Below are positions 1 through 7,658 of a stretch of 64,000 nucleotides of DNA, in pieces (the first letter of the stretch is position 1; every line of letters starts with the position of its first letter). The notes under the pieces were generated by a model that had not been told where the DNA came from, searched no databases, and worked only from the letters and a program-made list of their open reading frames with translations. The translations under genes were made by a program, and so were the position numbers. Source of the stretch: Flavobacterium sp. N502540 (GTDB lineage Bacteria; Bacteroidota; Bacteroidia; Flavobacteriales; Flavobacteriaceae); the NCBI RefSeq assembly GCF_025947365.1, contig NZ_CP110012.1, positions 1,798,001 through 1,862,000 of the forward strand. The letters are read 5' to 3'.

Positions 1-49
1 CACTTTGTGAACAAGCAAAAATTTTAGCTTCTGGTTCTAGGTGCGACAT
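1..49 (-). CDS. prs: Ribose-phosphate pyrophosphokinase, N-terminal fragment cut by the window edge
   Basis: Only the first 16 codons are in the window, read leftward from an ATG at 49-47. They encode MSHLEPEAKIFACSQS, which I recognise as the usual N-terminus of flavobacterial PRPP synthetase (ribose 5-phosphate + ATP to PRPP + AMP). The rest of the gene lies outside, so the call rests on this short match and no catalytic motif can be checked. A -7 box is seen at 100-107 on the same strand. Confidence 0.6.
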   Translation of the reverse strand, partial: MSHLEPEAKIFACSQS

Positions 50-99
50 TTAATTTGTTGTTTTGTAGTTAGTTGTGTGTGCTTCGTTTTAACGAGGTG

Positions 100-107
100 C
101 AAATTTA
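100..107 (-). promoter_or_regulatory. -7 box of the prs promoter
   Basis: Read on the minus strand the sequence is TAAATTTG, a full match to the Bacteroidota -7 consensus TAnnTTTG. It lies about 50 bases before the prs start codon. No clear -33 TTG element was seen at the usual distance. Confidence 0.4.
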
Positions 108-173
108 GAAAATTTATTGGACACTGAAAGGAAAAAATTAAGTATTTTTATTAGAATTTTTAATTTTATTTTT

Positions 174-181
174 TACATTTG
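174..181 (+). promoter_or_regulatory. Possible -7 box for tRNA-Leu
   Basis: TACATTTG matches the Bacteroidota -7 consensus TAnnTTTG and lies about 95 bases upstream of the tRNA-Leu gene on the same strand. No convincing -33 element accompanies it, so the assignment is tentative. Confidence 0.3.
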
Positions 182-277
182 CACCGTGTTAAAGGAATAA
201 GCACAGTTATGACATCATAATGAACTTATTCTATTGCGTTGAAATAATCAAATTTTGATTGTTTTTTCGTCTGCTAA

Positions 278-357
278 GCCCGGATGGCGGAATTGGTAGA
301 CGCGCTGGTCTCAAACACCTGTGGGAAACCGTGCCGGTTCGACTCCGGCTCCGGGTA
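278..357 (+). tRNA. tRNA-Leu (anticodon CAA)
   Basis: The acceptor arms GCCCGGA and TCCGGGT pair over 7 bp (G-U at the end). The T arm GCCGG-TTCGACT-CCGGC is present, and the anticodon loop CTCAAAC places CAA at 34-36, reading UUG codons. The long variable arm (around TGTGGGAAACCGT) is the class II feature expected of leucine tRNAs. The 3' CCA is not encoded. One T-T mismatch sits in the anticodon stem as I draw it. Two hairpin terminators follow. Confidence 0.88.
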
Positions 358-361
358 CTTA

Positions 362-393
362 AAAGCCTCTTCTGTTTAGAAGGGGCTTTTTTT
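362..393 (+). terminator. Terminator after tRNA-Leu
   Basis: The arms AAGCCTCTTC and GAAGGGGCTT enclose a TGTTTA loop and are followed by a T run. It sits 4 bases after the tRNA 3' end. Confidence 0.7.
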
Positions 394-436
394 GTGCTTC
401 ATAAATTTTTGAATTTGATCTTTGCTTTGAATATTG

Positions 437-463
437 CCCGCGGTTGAAACCGCGGGTTTTTTT
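437..463 (+). terminator. Second strong terminator hairpin
   Basis: CCCGCGGTT and AACCGCGGG form a GC-rich stem with a very small loop, followed by seven T. It would stop read-through from the tRNA transcript before the downstream AHSA1-like gene. Confidence 0.65.
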
Positions 464-624
464 GTTGTGTTTGTGTGGGTTTATGGTCTATTGATGTTGT
501 GAAGGAGTGTGTTCTTTGGTGAAGTGGTGAATTAAAGTTCTTGGGGTTTTGAGATAACGGCTTGTGTTGGAGTAGTGTAAAACTTGTTAACTTTGAGGGT
601 GTGAATAATAAGCTAGTTGTAAAT

Positions 625-1053
625 ATGGAAAAAATAGAGCATATCAATTATGTTAAAGCGCCTATTGCGGAAGTTTATAAGGTGTTGACGACGCAGGAAG
701 GTTTGGCTGCTGTCTGGACGGAGGAATTAGTTGTTGAGCCGGAAGTGGGTTTTGTGAACGAGTTTGGTTTCGGAGATGAGGATGTGACAAGAATGAAAGT
801 GATAGAATTGTCTTCTAATAAAAGAATAGTGTGGAAATGTATAGATTCAGATCCGGAATGGATTGGAACGGGTATTTCGTTTGATTTGACGGAGAAGAAC
901 GGGATAACGGCGGTTGTTTTGAGGCATTTTGACTGGCGTGAGCTAACGGAATTCTATCAATGGTGCAATTACAACTGGGCGATGTTTCTTTTGAGTCTTA
1001 AAGGTTATTGTGAAGATGGTGAGGGTACGCCGTATCGGAAGCGAAAGTTTTAG
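625..1053 (+). CDS. START-like / AHSA1-domain (SRPBCC) protein
   Basis: The 142-aa protein has the SRPBCC pattern: an opening strand and helix (IEHINYVKAPIAEVYKVLTT), a tryptophan after the helix (AVWTEEL), a central FGFGDEDVTRMKVIEL strand pair, and a C-terminal helix ending in W-x6-L (NWAMFLLSLKGYCEDGEGTP). The GTP ending is common in bacterial AHSA1/polyketide-cyclase-like proteins. The fold binds hydrophobic ligands or assists protein stability. The specific ligand cannot be told from sequence. An upstream in-frame start at 562 exists, but the added residues (MCWSSVKLVNFEG) do not look like this family, so the ATG at 625 is preferred. Monocistronic, between tRNA genes. Confidence 0.75.
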   Translation: MEKIEHINYVKAPIAEVYKVLTTQEGLAAVWTEELVVEPEVGFVNEFGFGDEDVTRMKVIELSSNKRIVWKCIDSDPEWIGTGISFDLTEKNGITAVVLRHFDWRELTEFYQWCNYNWAMFLLSLKGYCEDGEGTPYRKRKF

Positions 1054-1086
1054 ATTGTGACTTGTATGTTGTATGAAGTAAAAGGA

Positions 1087-1122
1087 TAAAAAAAAACCAC
1101 TTACGTTTGTAAGTGGTTTTTA
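1087..1122. terminator. Bidirectional terminator between the AHSA1-like gene and tRNA-Asn
   Basis: ACCACTTAC and GTAAGTGGT form a hairpin flanked by A on the left and T on the right. It can therefore end transcripts of the AHSA1-like gene (rightward) and of the two tRNA-Asn genes (leftward). Confidence 0.7.
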
Positions 1123-1127
1123 GTAAG

Positions 1128-1201
1128 CTCCCCCTCTTGGGCTCGAACCAAGGACCCTCTGATTAACAGTCAGATGCTCTAACCAACTGAGCTAAGGAGG
1201 A
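1128..1201 (-). tRNA. tRNA-Asn (GTT), copy 2 in transcription order
   Basis: On the minus strand the 74-nt gene runs from TCCTCCTTAGCTCAG to a 3' AGGGGGA-G end. The acceptor arms pair over 7 bp, the T loop is TTCGAGC and the anticodon loop CTGTTAA gives GTT for asparagine. No CCA is encoded. It is identical to the neighbouring copy, which shares its promoter. Confidence 0.93.
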
Positions 1202-1237
1202 ATCACCTTAAAGGTAAATATGTTTGCTAAAAAGTTG

Positions 1238-1311
1238 CTCCCCCTCTTGGGCTCGAACCAAGGACCCTCTGATTAACAGTCAGATGCTCTAACCAACTGA
1301 GCTAAGGAGGA
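1238..1311 (-). tRNA. tRNA-Asn (GTT), copy 1 in transcription order
   Basis: Every base matches the tRNA-Asn at 1128-1201 on the same strand, with a 36-bp spacer between them, so this is a tandem duplication. The anticodon is GTT. It is the promoter-proximal copy. Confidence 0.93.
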
Positions 1312-1335
1312 AGTTGCTGTTCTTTTTAGCGAGTG

Positions 1336-1367
1336 CAAATATAAGACGTTTTTTAGTTTCTCAAAAA
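1336..1367 (-). promoter_or_regulatory. Promoter of the tRNA-Asn pair
   Basis: On the minus strand a TTTTTG (1362-1367) is followed after 18 bases by TATATTTG (1336-1343). This matches the Bacteroidota -33/-7 pattern and ends about 25 bases before the first tRNA-Asn. Confidence 0.6.
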
Positions 1368-1397
1368 TATTTTAGCACTTTTTATTGATTTTTTTTT

Positions 1398-2738
1398 CTA
1401 TTTCACAATTGCCTTATAAATGTCGTTCCCATTAGCAAATAAAAGCAGTGCTATAAGTAAAACGAAACCAACCATTTGGGCGTTTTCAAGGAATTTATCG
1501 CTCGGTTTTCTGCCGCTAATTATTTCGTATAATAAAAACATTACATGACCGCCATCAAGAGCAGGAATTGGCAATAAATTCATTACTCCAAGCATAATTG
1601 ATAATAAAGCAGTGATCGACCAGAAGGTTTCCCAGCTCCAGCTGCTTGGAAAAATGTTGAAAATAGCTGCAAAACCACCCACTTGTTTGTAAGCTTTCGT
1701 CTCAGGATTAAAAATCATTTTAAGCTGTTTCCCGTAGCCTACCAATTGATCTTTACCTTTTGTAAGTCCAACCGGAATTGATTCTAAGAAAGTATAGCTT
1801 TTTTTGCTTACCTTATAGTATCCTAATTTTTCTAAGGATTCAATATTTAAACCTCCAACGCCAACACCAAGTTTTCCGGCTGTAGAAATTTTAACCGTAA
1901 TTGGTACTTTCTTTAAATCACGTAAAACAACAGCAGGAATAGTTTTGCCTTTGTTGCTTTCTAAAATTGTTTTTACCTGATCATAGTATCTTGCGTCCTG
2001 ACCGTTAAGGCTAACAATTAAATCTTTTGGTTTTAAAGCGGTATTTCCGGATTCTTCTGTAACACTTGCCACTGCAAAAGGAATTCTCATGTCTACAAGA
2101 TGTGATTTTTCCTGTTTCGACAATTGATCGACAAAGTCAGTTGGCATTTTTACCGTTTGTTGCTGTCCATTTCTTTCGATTAAGATTTCTTTGGCCATGA
2201 TAATTTTCATGTTGATATCATTATCGAAATTTTCGATTTTTTGTCCGTCAACAGCCAGGAATTTATCTCCGGTTTTGAAACCTGCTTTTAGCATTACAGG
2301 GTTTTCAACTAAAACACCATCTTTCAGATCCGCATTGGCTACATAAATATCACCGTAAGCAAATGCCATCCCAATATAAATAATAAAGGCCAGGATAAAG
2401 TTTACTGTAACACCACCCAACATAATGATTAGACGCTGCCATGCCGGTTTAGAACGAAATTCCCAAGGTTGTGGAGGAAGAGCCATTTGGTCCTTGTCCA
2501 TACTTTCGTCGATCATTCCGGAGATTTTTACATAACCTCCTAGTGGCAGCCATCCGATTCCGTATTCTGTTTCGCCAATTTTCTTTTTTAAGAGAGAGTA
2601 TTTAACATCAAAAAATAAGTAGAATTTTTCGACTCTTGTTTTAAATAATTTTGCTGGGATAAAATGCCCTAATTCGTGAAGAATAATAAGTAAAGATAAA
2701 CTCAATAGAAATTGAGAGAGTTTGATAACTATATCCAT
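1398..2738 (-). CDS. rseP: RIP metalloprotease RseP (site-2 protease)
   Basis: The 446-aa inner-membrane zinc protease has HELGH at residues 21-25 in the first membrane helix (metal ligands plus catalytic Glu) and the partner motif NLLPIPALDGGH near residues 387-398, whose Asp is the third ligand. Between them lie further hydrophobic segments and two PDZ-like regions (around 125-215 and 215-300). The family cuts anti-sigma factors and signal-peptide remnants inside the membrane. The length is normal for the family. Start at 2738 is supported by a -7 box about 30 bases upstream. Its neighbours do not suggest a specific substrate. Confidence 0.93.
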   Translation of the reverse strand: MDIVIKLSQFLLSLSLLIILHELGHFIPAKLFKTRVEKFYLFFDVKYSLLKKKIGETEYGIGWLPLGGYVKISGMIDESMDKDQMALPPQPWEFRSKPAWQRLIIMLGGVTVNFILAFIIYIGMAFAYGDIYVANADLKDGVLVENPVMLKAGFKTGDKFLAVDGQKIENFDNDINMKIIMAKEILIERNGQQQTVKMPTDFVDQLSKQEKSHLVDMRIPFAVASVTEESGNTALKPKDLIVSLNGQDARYYDQVKTILESNKGKTIPAVVLRDLKKVPITVKISTAGKLGVGVGGLNIESLEKLGYYKVSKKSYTFLESIPVGLTKGKDQLVGYGKQLKMIFNPETKAYKQVGGFAAIFNIFPSSWSWETFWSITALLSIMLGVMNLLPIPALDGGHVMFLLYEIISGRKPSDKFLENAQMVGFVLLIALLLFANGNDIYKAIVK

Positions 2739-3089
2739 TTTGTATTTTTAGTTCGTATTTAACGCACAAAAGTAACGTTTCTATTTTAATTTGATAGTGC
2801 AATATAATACATAAGGTTTTAAATGTTTGTTAATACTTCATTCTTATTTTTCATTAAACAGAACTAAAGTCTTTTTCGTAAAAAGGAAGAAAAGCAGTTC
2901 TTTTCTCTTGCGTCCTATATATAATGACAGATGAATATAAAATAAGTCTTATCATGATGGTTTTATGGCTTCTTGAGACAGCTTGTTGTGAAAACCTTTT
3001 GTAATTTTCCTACTTTTTAATCATGAAACTTTTTAGAGAAAGATTCGATTTTGGAAGATTTATGTTTCACTTATTCATTACTATAAGCG
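2739..3089. other. Intergenic region upstream of rseP and of the HTH gene
   Basis: Holds the rseP -7 box (TACTTTTG read on the minus strand, 2767-2774). The rest is AT-rich; I see no further gene, repeat or clear hairpin in it. Confidence 0.5.
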
Positions 3090-3362
3090 ATGAGTTTTAT
3101 AAAGAAAATAGAGCGAATGAAAAGTATTCATCAGTTAATCTGTGAGGAGAAAACAGGCTCTCCGGCTGCTTTTGCTAAAAAAATGCATCTAAGCAGAAGC
3201 CAGCTTTACAATGAACTGGAAATAATTAAAGGATTTGATGCGCCGTTAAAATATTGTAAAAAAAGAGAGAGCTTTTATTATGAAACTTCCTTTGAACTAG
3301 TAGTGAATTATTCTGTTAGTATAATTAAAGACGAAGAAAGGAAAGAAATTTTCGGAGTTTAA
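3090..3362 (+). CDS. Small helix-turn-helix protein
   Basis: The 90-aa protein carries a helix-turn-helix-like segment at about residues 24-47 (SPAAFAKKMHLSRSQLYNEL), the layout of a small DNA-binding domain. The remainder is short and charged, with no effector domain. Small single-HTH proteins of this sort are found near double-glycine-leader peptide genes in flavobacteria, and two such peptides follow 0.5 kb downstream, so a local regulatory role is possible but inferred. An internal start at 3117 (MKSIHQLI) would remove only nine residues. Confidence 0.5.
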   Translation: MSFIKKIERMKSIHQLICEEKTGSPAAFAKKMHLSRSQLYNELEIIKGFDAPLKYCKKRESFYYETSFELVVNYSVSIIKDEERKEIFGV

Positions 3363-3488
3363 GAGTTCCGTCCAATGTTATTAGACGGAACTCTACTAAG
3401 TTTGTTGTAGTAAAACACTTATAAAGAAAATAGTGTTGTTTGCTTTTTCTTTTTACAATTAAACTAAAATAAACTAAGATGAAAGAAA

Positions 3489-3614
3489 ATGACAAAGATT
3501 GAAAGCTTGTTTTTAGGGACGTTACTTGTTTTTTATGCCTGTTCAATATTTATGGCAGTGTTTTATTTTGTGACGAAAGTGATGGGACATGTATTATTAA
3601 CTGTGGTGCATTAA
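3489..3614 (+). CDS. Tiny single-membrane-span protein
   Basis: A 41-codon frame encodes MTKIESLFLGTLLVFY followed by more hydrophobic residues, i.e. one long membrane helix and a short tail ending in LLTVVH. No family is recognised. It lies between the HTH gene and the leader peptides and could be an immunity-like or export-associated micropeptide, or chance. A 7-codon frame (MKENDKD) starts at 3479 and overlaps its first codons. Confidence 0.35.
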   Translation: MTKIESLFLGTLLVFYACSIFMAVFYFVTKVMGHVLLTVVH

Positions 3615-3889
3615 AAAAGTGAAGTTTAGTTTTCATTTATAATAGAGAGACTCTGACAAAGAAGGTTTTTTTATATGTTCATTTCTCCTCGTGTTTGCAT
3701 GAGCTGCAACGTTTGTATTTTGAGCTTCAATTTTTAGAAAGTACACAGTTACCTAAAGACTCCAGTCATAGGGATCATCACTTTCGACCAAGATAATTAG
3801 ATTGAATTATTATAAGCTTGTTCTTGCAAATTAATTCTCGGTAAAATGATTTTATTGAAATATTGATTAACAATTTACATTTTAAAATT

Positions 3890-4063
3890 ATGGATTTGGA
3901 AAAAATGAAATTAATCGAACTTAATACTCTGGAAGTACGGGAAGTTGATGGTGGAATATCTTTGGTTTCTTGTTTAGCAAGTGCAGGTTGTTACGTTATA
4001 ATGGGATCTGTAGGATTAGGAGCATTTGATCTGGGCTATTTATTAAGCTCATGGAGAATTTAA
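3890..4063 (+). CDS. Double-glycine-leader bacteriocin-like peptide 1
   Basis: The 57-aa precursor reads MDLEKMKLIELNTLEVREVDGG followed by a 35-residue core. The leader has the class II spacing: hydrophobic residues at intervals, an acidic stretch, Val at -4 and Gly-Gly before the cut. Such leaders are removed during export by C39-peptidase ABC transporters. The core is hydrophobic and glycine-rich with two cysteines (SCLASAGC) and a C-terminal tryptophan, resembling lactobin/cerein-type class IIb peptides. An upstream frame start at 3863 would add nine residues that do not fit a leader. Its stop codon lies inside the next peptide gene, so the two are translationally linked. Confidence 0.6.
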   Translation: MDLEKMKLIELNTLEVREVDGGISLVSCLASAGCYVIMGSVGLGAFDLGYLLSSWRI

Positions 4064-4185
4064 AAGAATTATCTCAAGAAAAATTACAAAACATTGATGG
4101 TGGATCTGTGCCTGGAGTTCTGTCATTTAATTTGGCTGTAGCAACAGCTTGCTATAATCTTGATGACGCTTGTGCGGAAATATGA
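4051..4185 (+). CDS. Double-glycine-leader bacteriocin-like peptide 2
   Basis: A 44-aa frame opens with MENLKELSQEKLQNIDGG, a textbook double-glycine leader (LSxExLxxIxGG). The 26-residue core begins SVPGVLSFNLAVATAC and has two cysteines near its end, seven residues apart. Its start codon lies 13 bases inside the 3' end of peptide 1, in another frame, which suggests a co-expressed two-peptide set. The core has no recognised relatives. No maturation enzyme for modified peptides is visible nearby. Confidence 0.6.
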   Translation: MENLKELSQEKLQNIDGGSVPGVLSFNLAVATACYNLDDACAEI

Positions 4186-4214
4186 TAAAAGACATAACTT
4201 TAAAAAATTAAATA

Positions 4215-4322
4215 ATGAAAGATAAATTAATTATTTGTATCTGTTTCTTTGCACATTTTGTGGCTACTATGTGTTATTCTTTAGGACGTGAATGTGCTAA
4301 ATATGATTTAAGACATATGTAG
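4215..4322 (+). CDS. Tiny hydrophobic cysteine-containing peptide
   Basis: A 35-aa frame begins MKDKLIICICFFAHFVATMC and continues into a charged tail (SLGRECAKYDLRHM). Two lysines, then a hydrophobic stretch, resemble a signal peptide or a membrane-anchored micropeptide; four cysteines are present. It follows peptide 2 by 29 bases on the same strand and may be an immunity peptide or a third product of the same transcript. It may also be chance. Confidence 0.3.
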   Translation: MKDKLIICICFFAHFVATMCYSLGRECAKYDLRHM

Positions 4323-4630
4323 TAAAACAAAATAATCTTTCTTCGGAAACTTAAAATATTAATCGTTGAAAATTTTTCCTTGATTAATGATTTTTGATTA
4401 AATATTTTCCAAGCATTCTTTTCCTTAATTAGGATAGTATACTTTTTTTAATCATATCATTTATATCAAAAAGATTTTACAATAAATAGTTGTAGTTATA
4501 AATTGTGGATTGTTACATTTTGCCCACAATTAGTTTATATTGTGTACCTGTTTAGAAAACAAAAATGGTATCAAAATTTTAGAAGTAATTTTTTTAGCAG
4601 AAAAACTAATTATTGATTAGTTGTACTTAC
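4323..4630. other. AT-rich intergenic stretch
   Basis: About 300 bases, very AT-rich, between the last small peptide and the broken CPBP gene. I see no ORF with recognisable content, no RNA gene and no strong hairpin. Confidence 0.4.
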
Positions 4631-5001
4631 ATGCCTGACATCATTTATCGTATGTTTTTTCTGATTATTTTTAAATGGATTAAAGTAGAGAGTACTGTAA
4701 ATTGGGATATTAAAATTATTGGCTATTTTATCTTAATATTTCTTTCGGCATTATTAGAGGAGATTCTATTCCGGTATATTCCGTATAAGATTCTGATAAA
4801 AGAAATTTCAATTAAGAACATAGTATTAGTTTCGGTGTTTTTTAGTTTCTTTCATTTATTTAATCCTAACGTCAATATTATAGCTTTGATTATTGTGCTG
4901 GCGGGAGTTTTTTTAGTTTGATATACTTTAAAAGAGTAACTCAATTTTTTTATGTGGCTTTGTCCATGCTTTTTGGAATTTCTCGATTGGTTTTTTGTTA
5001 G
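4631..5001 (+). pseudogene. CPBP-family intramembrane metalloprotease, frameshifted remnant
   Basis: The open part (ATG at 4631, stop at 4919-4921) encodes membrane helices, then ALLEEILFRYIPYK, the EExxxR motif of CPBP (CAAX-like) proteases, then FFSFFHLFNP, carrying the second-motif histidine. Reading stops just after a run of seven T. One extra T would keep the frame open to 5001 with AG-VFF-SLIYFKR, a plausible continuation of the family. The C-terminal motif is not found, and the fused product (about 120 aa) is well short of the usual 200 or more. CPBP proteins often act as bacteriocin immunity or maturation factors, which fits the peptide genes upstream. Confidence 0.55.
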
Positions 5002-5231
5002 ATAGTAATATAAGTGGTTTAAAAGTAATGAGCGTCTTACAATACTATATTGAAAGGCTTTATTTTTTAAGCGGAGGCGATTTTGGCTTTGAAGCAGATA
5101 TATAGAGCTATCGAATTTATGCTATTCTACAGATATTTATATTTGTGAAGACATATTTAAAAATAAAAGAAGAATGAACTTCAGTTCAGACCCAGTAAAC
5201 ACGTTGGAAAATCTTGTTGCCAAAACATACT

Positions 5232-5333
5232 GGTTATGAAAAAGGAACGATCGTCGAATCAGGAAATTATTTCGAATCATCAGATCAGGAATTGGAATTT
5301 TATACTCTTTGGAACAAGCGAAACTTGTTTTAA
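5232..5333 (+). pseudogene. Possible C-terminal scrap of an ABC-type peptide exporter
   Basis: The frame encodes GYEKGTIVESGNYFES and then a segment ending EFYTLWNKRNLF before a stop. This resembles the last part of exporter-type ABC ATPase domains (consensus VLEKGxIVExGTHxEL ... FYxLWxxQ). No Walker or signature motifs remain upstream in any frame, so at best it is a decayed tail. The link to a C39-peptidase exporter that would serve the two leader peptides is inference from resemblance and position. Confidence 0.3.
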
Positions 5334-5447
5334 ATGTTTGTTAATTAATAAACATTTGAATTTTTACTTTTAAGCAGATACCGTAACTTTACTTTTTAGA
5401 GTACCATCATAGCCAACAGGTGGTTCAAAACAATTAAAAGTTACAAT

Positions 5448-6518
5448 ATGACCTCATTATTATTTAGTCCCTTAACCATAAAAAAGATTACTTTAAAAAA
5501 CAGAATTGTTATTTCGCCTATGTGTCAGTATTCGGCAATAGACGGATTTGCAAACGACTGGCACTTGGTTCATCTGGGTAGTCGTGCCAGTGGCGGAGTG
5601 GGTTTAATCATCCAGGAAGCTACTGCAGTTTCTCCTGAGGCAAGAATTTCTCCTTCTGATCTAGGTTTGTGGAAAGACGACCATATTGAAAAATTAAAAA
5701 CAATAAACGAATTTATTCTTTCTCAAAATGCTGTACCCGGAATTCAATTGGCACATGCCGGCAGGAAAGCCAGTGTTTCGGTTCCGTGGGAAGGCAATAA
5801 AAAATTAGATATTGGACATGGCGGATGGCAGACTGTTTCGGCAAGTGCGATCCCGTATCATGATGATGAACCGTTTCTTCCTGAAGCTTTAGATAAAAAT
5901 GGAATTCAAAAAGTAATTTCAGATTTTAAAGCAGCAACAAAAAGAGCCGTTAAAGCCGGTTTTCAGGTCATGGAAATTCATGGAGCGCACGGGTATCTGC
6001 TGCACCAGTTTTTATCACCTTTAACAAATGTCAGAAATGACGAATATGGTGGAAGTTTCGAAAACAGAATCCGTCTGACCCTGGAAATAGTTGAAGCTGT
6101 ACAATCAGAATGGCCGTCTGATTTGCCTTTATTAGTCCGGATTTCAGCTACTGATTGGGCAGAAGGAGGATGGAATCCGGAAGAATCAGTAAAACTTTCA
6201 ATACTCTTAAAAGAGAAAGGTGTGGATTTAATTGATACCTCGTCAGGCGGATTAGTTTCGCATCAGCAGATTCCTTTACAGCCCAATTATCAGGTTCCTT
6301 TCGCAGCCAAAATAAAAAAAGAAGCTTCTATTTTAACAGGGGCTGTCGGTTTAATTACCGAAGCTAAGCAAGCAGAAGAAATTTTAGAGAGTGGTCAGGC
6401 CGATGTGATCTTGTTCGCCAGAGAATCACTCAGAAATCCGAATTTACCTTTAGATTTTGCTAAAGAATTAAACGACGATATTCAGTGGCCAAAACAATAC
6501 GAAAGAGCGAAACTTTAA
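5448..6518 (+). CDS. namA: Old Yellow Enzyme family NADPH dehydrogenase (YqjM/NamA-like)
   Basis: The 356-aa FMN-dependent alpha/beta barrel has SPMCQYSA with Cys26 and Tyr28, the two residues diagnostic of the YqjM class. HGAHGYLLHQFLSP holds the substrate-binding His pair (178 and 181) and NDEYGGSFENR is the family signature. The enzymes reduce activated C=C bonds of enals, enones and quinones with NAD(P)H in the cytoplasm, often as a response to electrophiles. Full length. It is followed 96 bases later by an oxidoreductase on the same strand, and a repeat lies between, so co-transcription is uncertain. Confidence 0.88.
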   Translation: MTSLLFSPLTIKKITLKNRIVISPMCQYSAIDGFANDWHLVHLGSRASGGVGLIIQEATAVSPEARISPSDLGLWKDDHIEKLKTINEFILSQNAVPGIQLAHAGRKASVSVPWEGNKKLDIGHGGWQTVSASAIPYHDDEPFLPEALDKNGIQKVISDFKAATKRAVKAGFQVMEIHGAHGYLLHQFLSPLTNVRNDEYGGSFENRIRLTLEIVEAVQSEWPSDLPLLVRISATDWAEGGWNPEESVKLSILLKEKGVDLIDTSSGGLVSHQQIPLQPNYQVPFAAKIKKEASILTGAVGLITEAKQAEEILESGQADVILFARESLRNPNLPLDFAKELNDDIQWPKQYERAKL

Positions 6519-6523
6519 TATTT

Positions 6524-6600
6524 TTATTTGCCACGAATTCACGAATTTAATTTATGAATTACTTCGTCCGTTTGCTATCGCTCGGGTTGTGGCAGCCAAA
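6524..6600. repeat. Flavobacterial intergenic repeat (CACGAATTCACGAATT / GCTATCGCTCGGGT type)
   Basis: The stretch contains CCACGAATTCACGAATTT and TTTGCTATCGCTCGGGTT. Closely similar modules lie at 56958-57045, and a related CTTCGCGATAGCGAA module lies at 58851-58945. All are intergenic. They look like dispersed extragenic repeats rather than genes. Confidence 0.5.
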
Positions 6601-6614
6601 CAAAAAGAAAACCA

Positions 6615-7658
6615 ATGCAAAAGATTAGAACAGCATTATTATCATACGGAATGTCGGGTAAAGTATTTCATGCCCCATTTTTAAACATACACCAAGGATT
6701 TGAGCTATTAGGCTCCTGGGAAAGAAGCAAAAAGCTTATTCAGGAGGATTATCCGGCTGTAAAAAGCTATGCGTCTCTTGAGGATTTACTGGCAGATGAT
6801 GTCGATTTGGTGATTGTAAACACACCAGTGGGAACGCATTATGAATATGCGAAACAAGTACTTTTAAGCGGAAAACATGCCGTAGTTGAAAAAGCTTTTA
6901 CCACAACAGCAGCCGAAGCTCAGGAACTGGCTACAATAGCAAAAGAAAAAGGATTGAAATTAGCCGTTTTTCAAAACAGAAGATGGGACAGTGATTTTAA
7001 AACGGTTCAAAAAATAATTCGCGATGGAGTTTTAGGAGACTTGGTTGAAGCCGAATTTCATTTTGACCGATACAATCCGTTATTAAGTCCTAAAGCACAT
7101 AAAGAAACTGCAAATGACGGTGCCGGAATCCTGAAAGATTTAGGTCCTCATTTAATTGATCAGGCCGTTTGTTTGTTTGGTTCTCCAAATGCAGTTTTTG
7201 GAGACATTCGTTTGACCAGAGCCGATACTTTGGTGGACGATTGGATCGATTTATTGCTGATTTATGAAAATTTCAGAGTCCGTTTAAAAGCCGGTTTTTT
7301 TGTCAGAGAAGCCAATCCTGCTTATGTGCTTCACGGTAAAAAAGGATCATTTTTAAAACCCCGCGGCGATGTTCAGGAAGAGGACTTAAAATTAGGTAAA
7401 AAAACAAATCTGGAATCCTGGGGTACAGAATCAGAAGTCTTACAAGGCCTTTTACACACCGAAATTAAGGGAGAAGTAATCAGGAAAAAAATCCCAACGC
7501 TTCAGGGCAATTATTTTTCCTTCTTTGATGGTGTTTATGAGGCTATCGTAAAGAACGAAAAAGAGCCGGTTACCGCACAAGACGGGGTAAAAGTAATGCA
7601 GATTATCGAAGCGGCAATCGCAAGTCATGCGCAGCAAAAAGTAATTAATTTGTCGTGA
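6615..7658 (+). CDS. Gfo/Idh/MocA family NAD(P)-dependent oxidoreductase
   Basis: The 347-aa protein has the N-terminal Rossmann fold (TALLSYGMSGKVFHAPF, the nucleotide-loop form of the YdgJ/YvaA subgroup), the VVEKAFTTTAAEA motif at about 91-103 (canonical EKP, here EKA), and a C-terminal alpha/beta domain with DLGPHLIDQA supplying the catalytic-region histidine. The family oxidises or reduces sugars, inositols and related alcohols; the substrate is not evident. The third motif residue is Ala rather than Pro. Full length. It lies 96 bases after the Old Yellow Enzyme gene. Confidence 0.85.
   Translation: MQKIRTALLSYGMSGKVFHAPFLNIHQGFELLGSWERSKKLIQEDYPAVKSYASLEDLLADDVDLVIVNTPVGTHYEYAKQVLLSGKHAVVEKAFTTTAAEAQELATIAKEKGLKLAVFQNRRWDSDFKTVQKIIRDGVLGDLVEAEFHFDRYNPLLSPKAHKETANDGAGILKDLGPHLIDQAVCLFGSPNAVFGDIRLTRADTLVDDWIDLLLIYENFRVRLKAGFFVREANPAYVLHGKKGSFLKPRGDVQEEDLKLGKKTNLESWGTESEVLQGLLHTEIKGEVIRKKIPTLQGNYFSFFDGVYEAIVKNEKEPVTAQDGVKVMQIIEAAIASHAQQKVINLS

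Noticed and set aside
399-647. Minus-strand 82-codon frame near tRNA-Leu
   Set aside because: It overlaps a strong terminator and the start of the AHSA1-like gene; the composition (Thr/Ser/Gln-rich) looks like non-coding translation.
1128-1311. tRNA genes as an integration site of a genomic island
   Set aside because: The two tRNA-Asn copies are complete, identical and closely spaced, with no integrase gene or partial tRNA repeat nearby; a simple tandem duplication explains them.
3325-3546. Minus-strand 73-codon frame in the small-gene island
   Set aside because: It overlaps the HTH gene end and the tiny membrane protein, with no family-like features; low complexity Ser/Leu/Phe.
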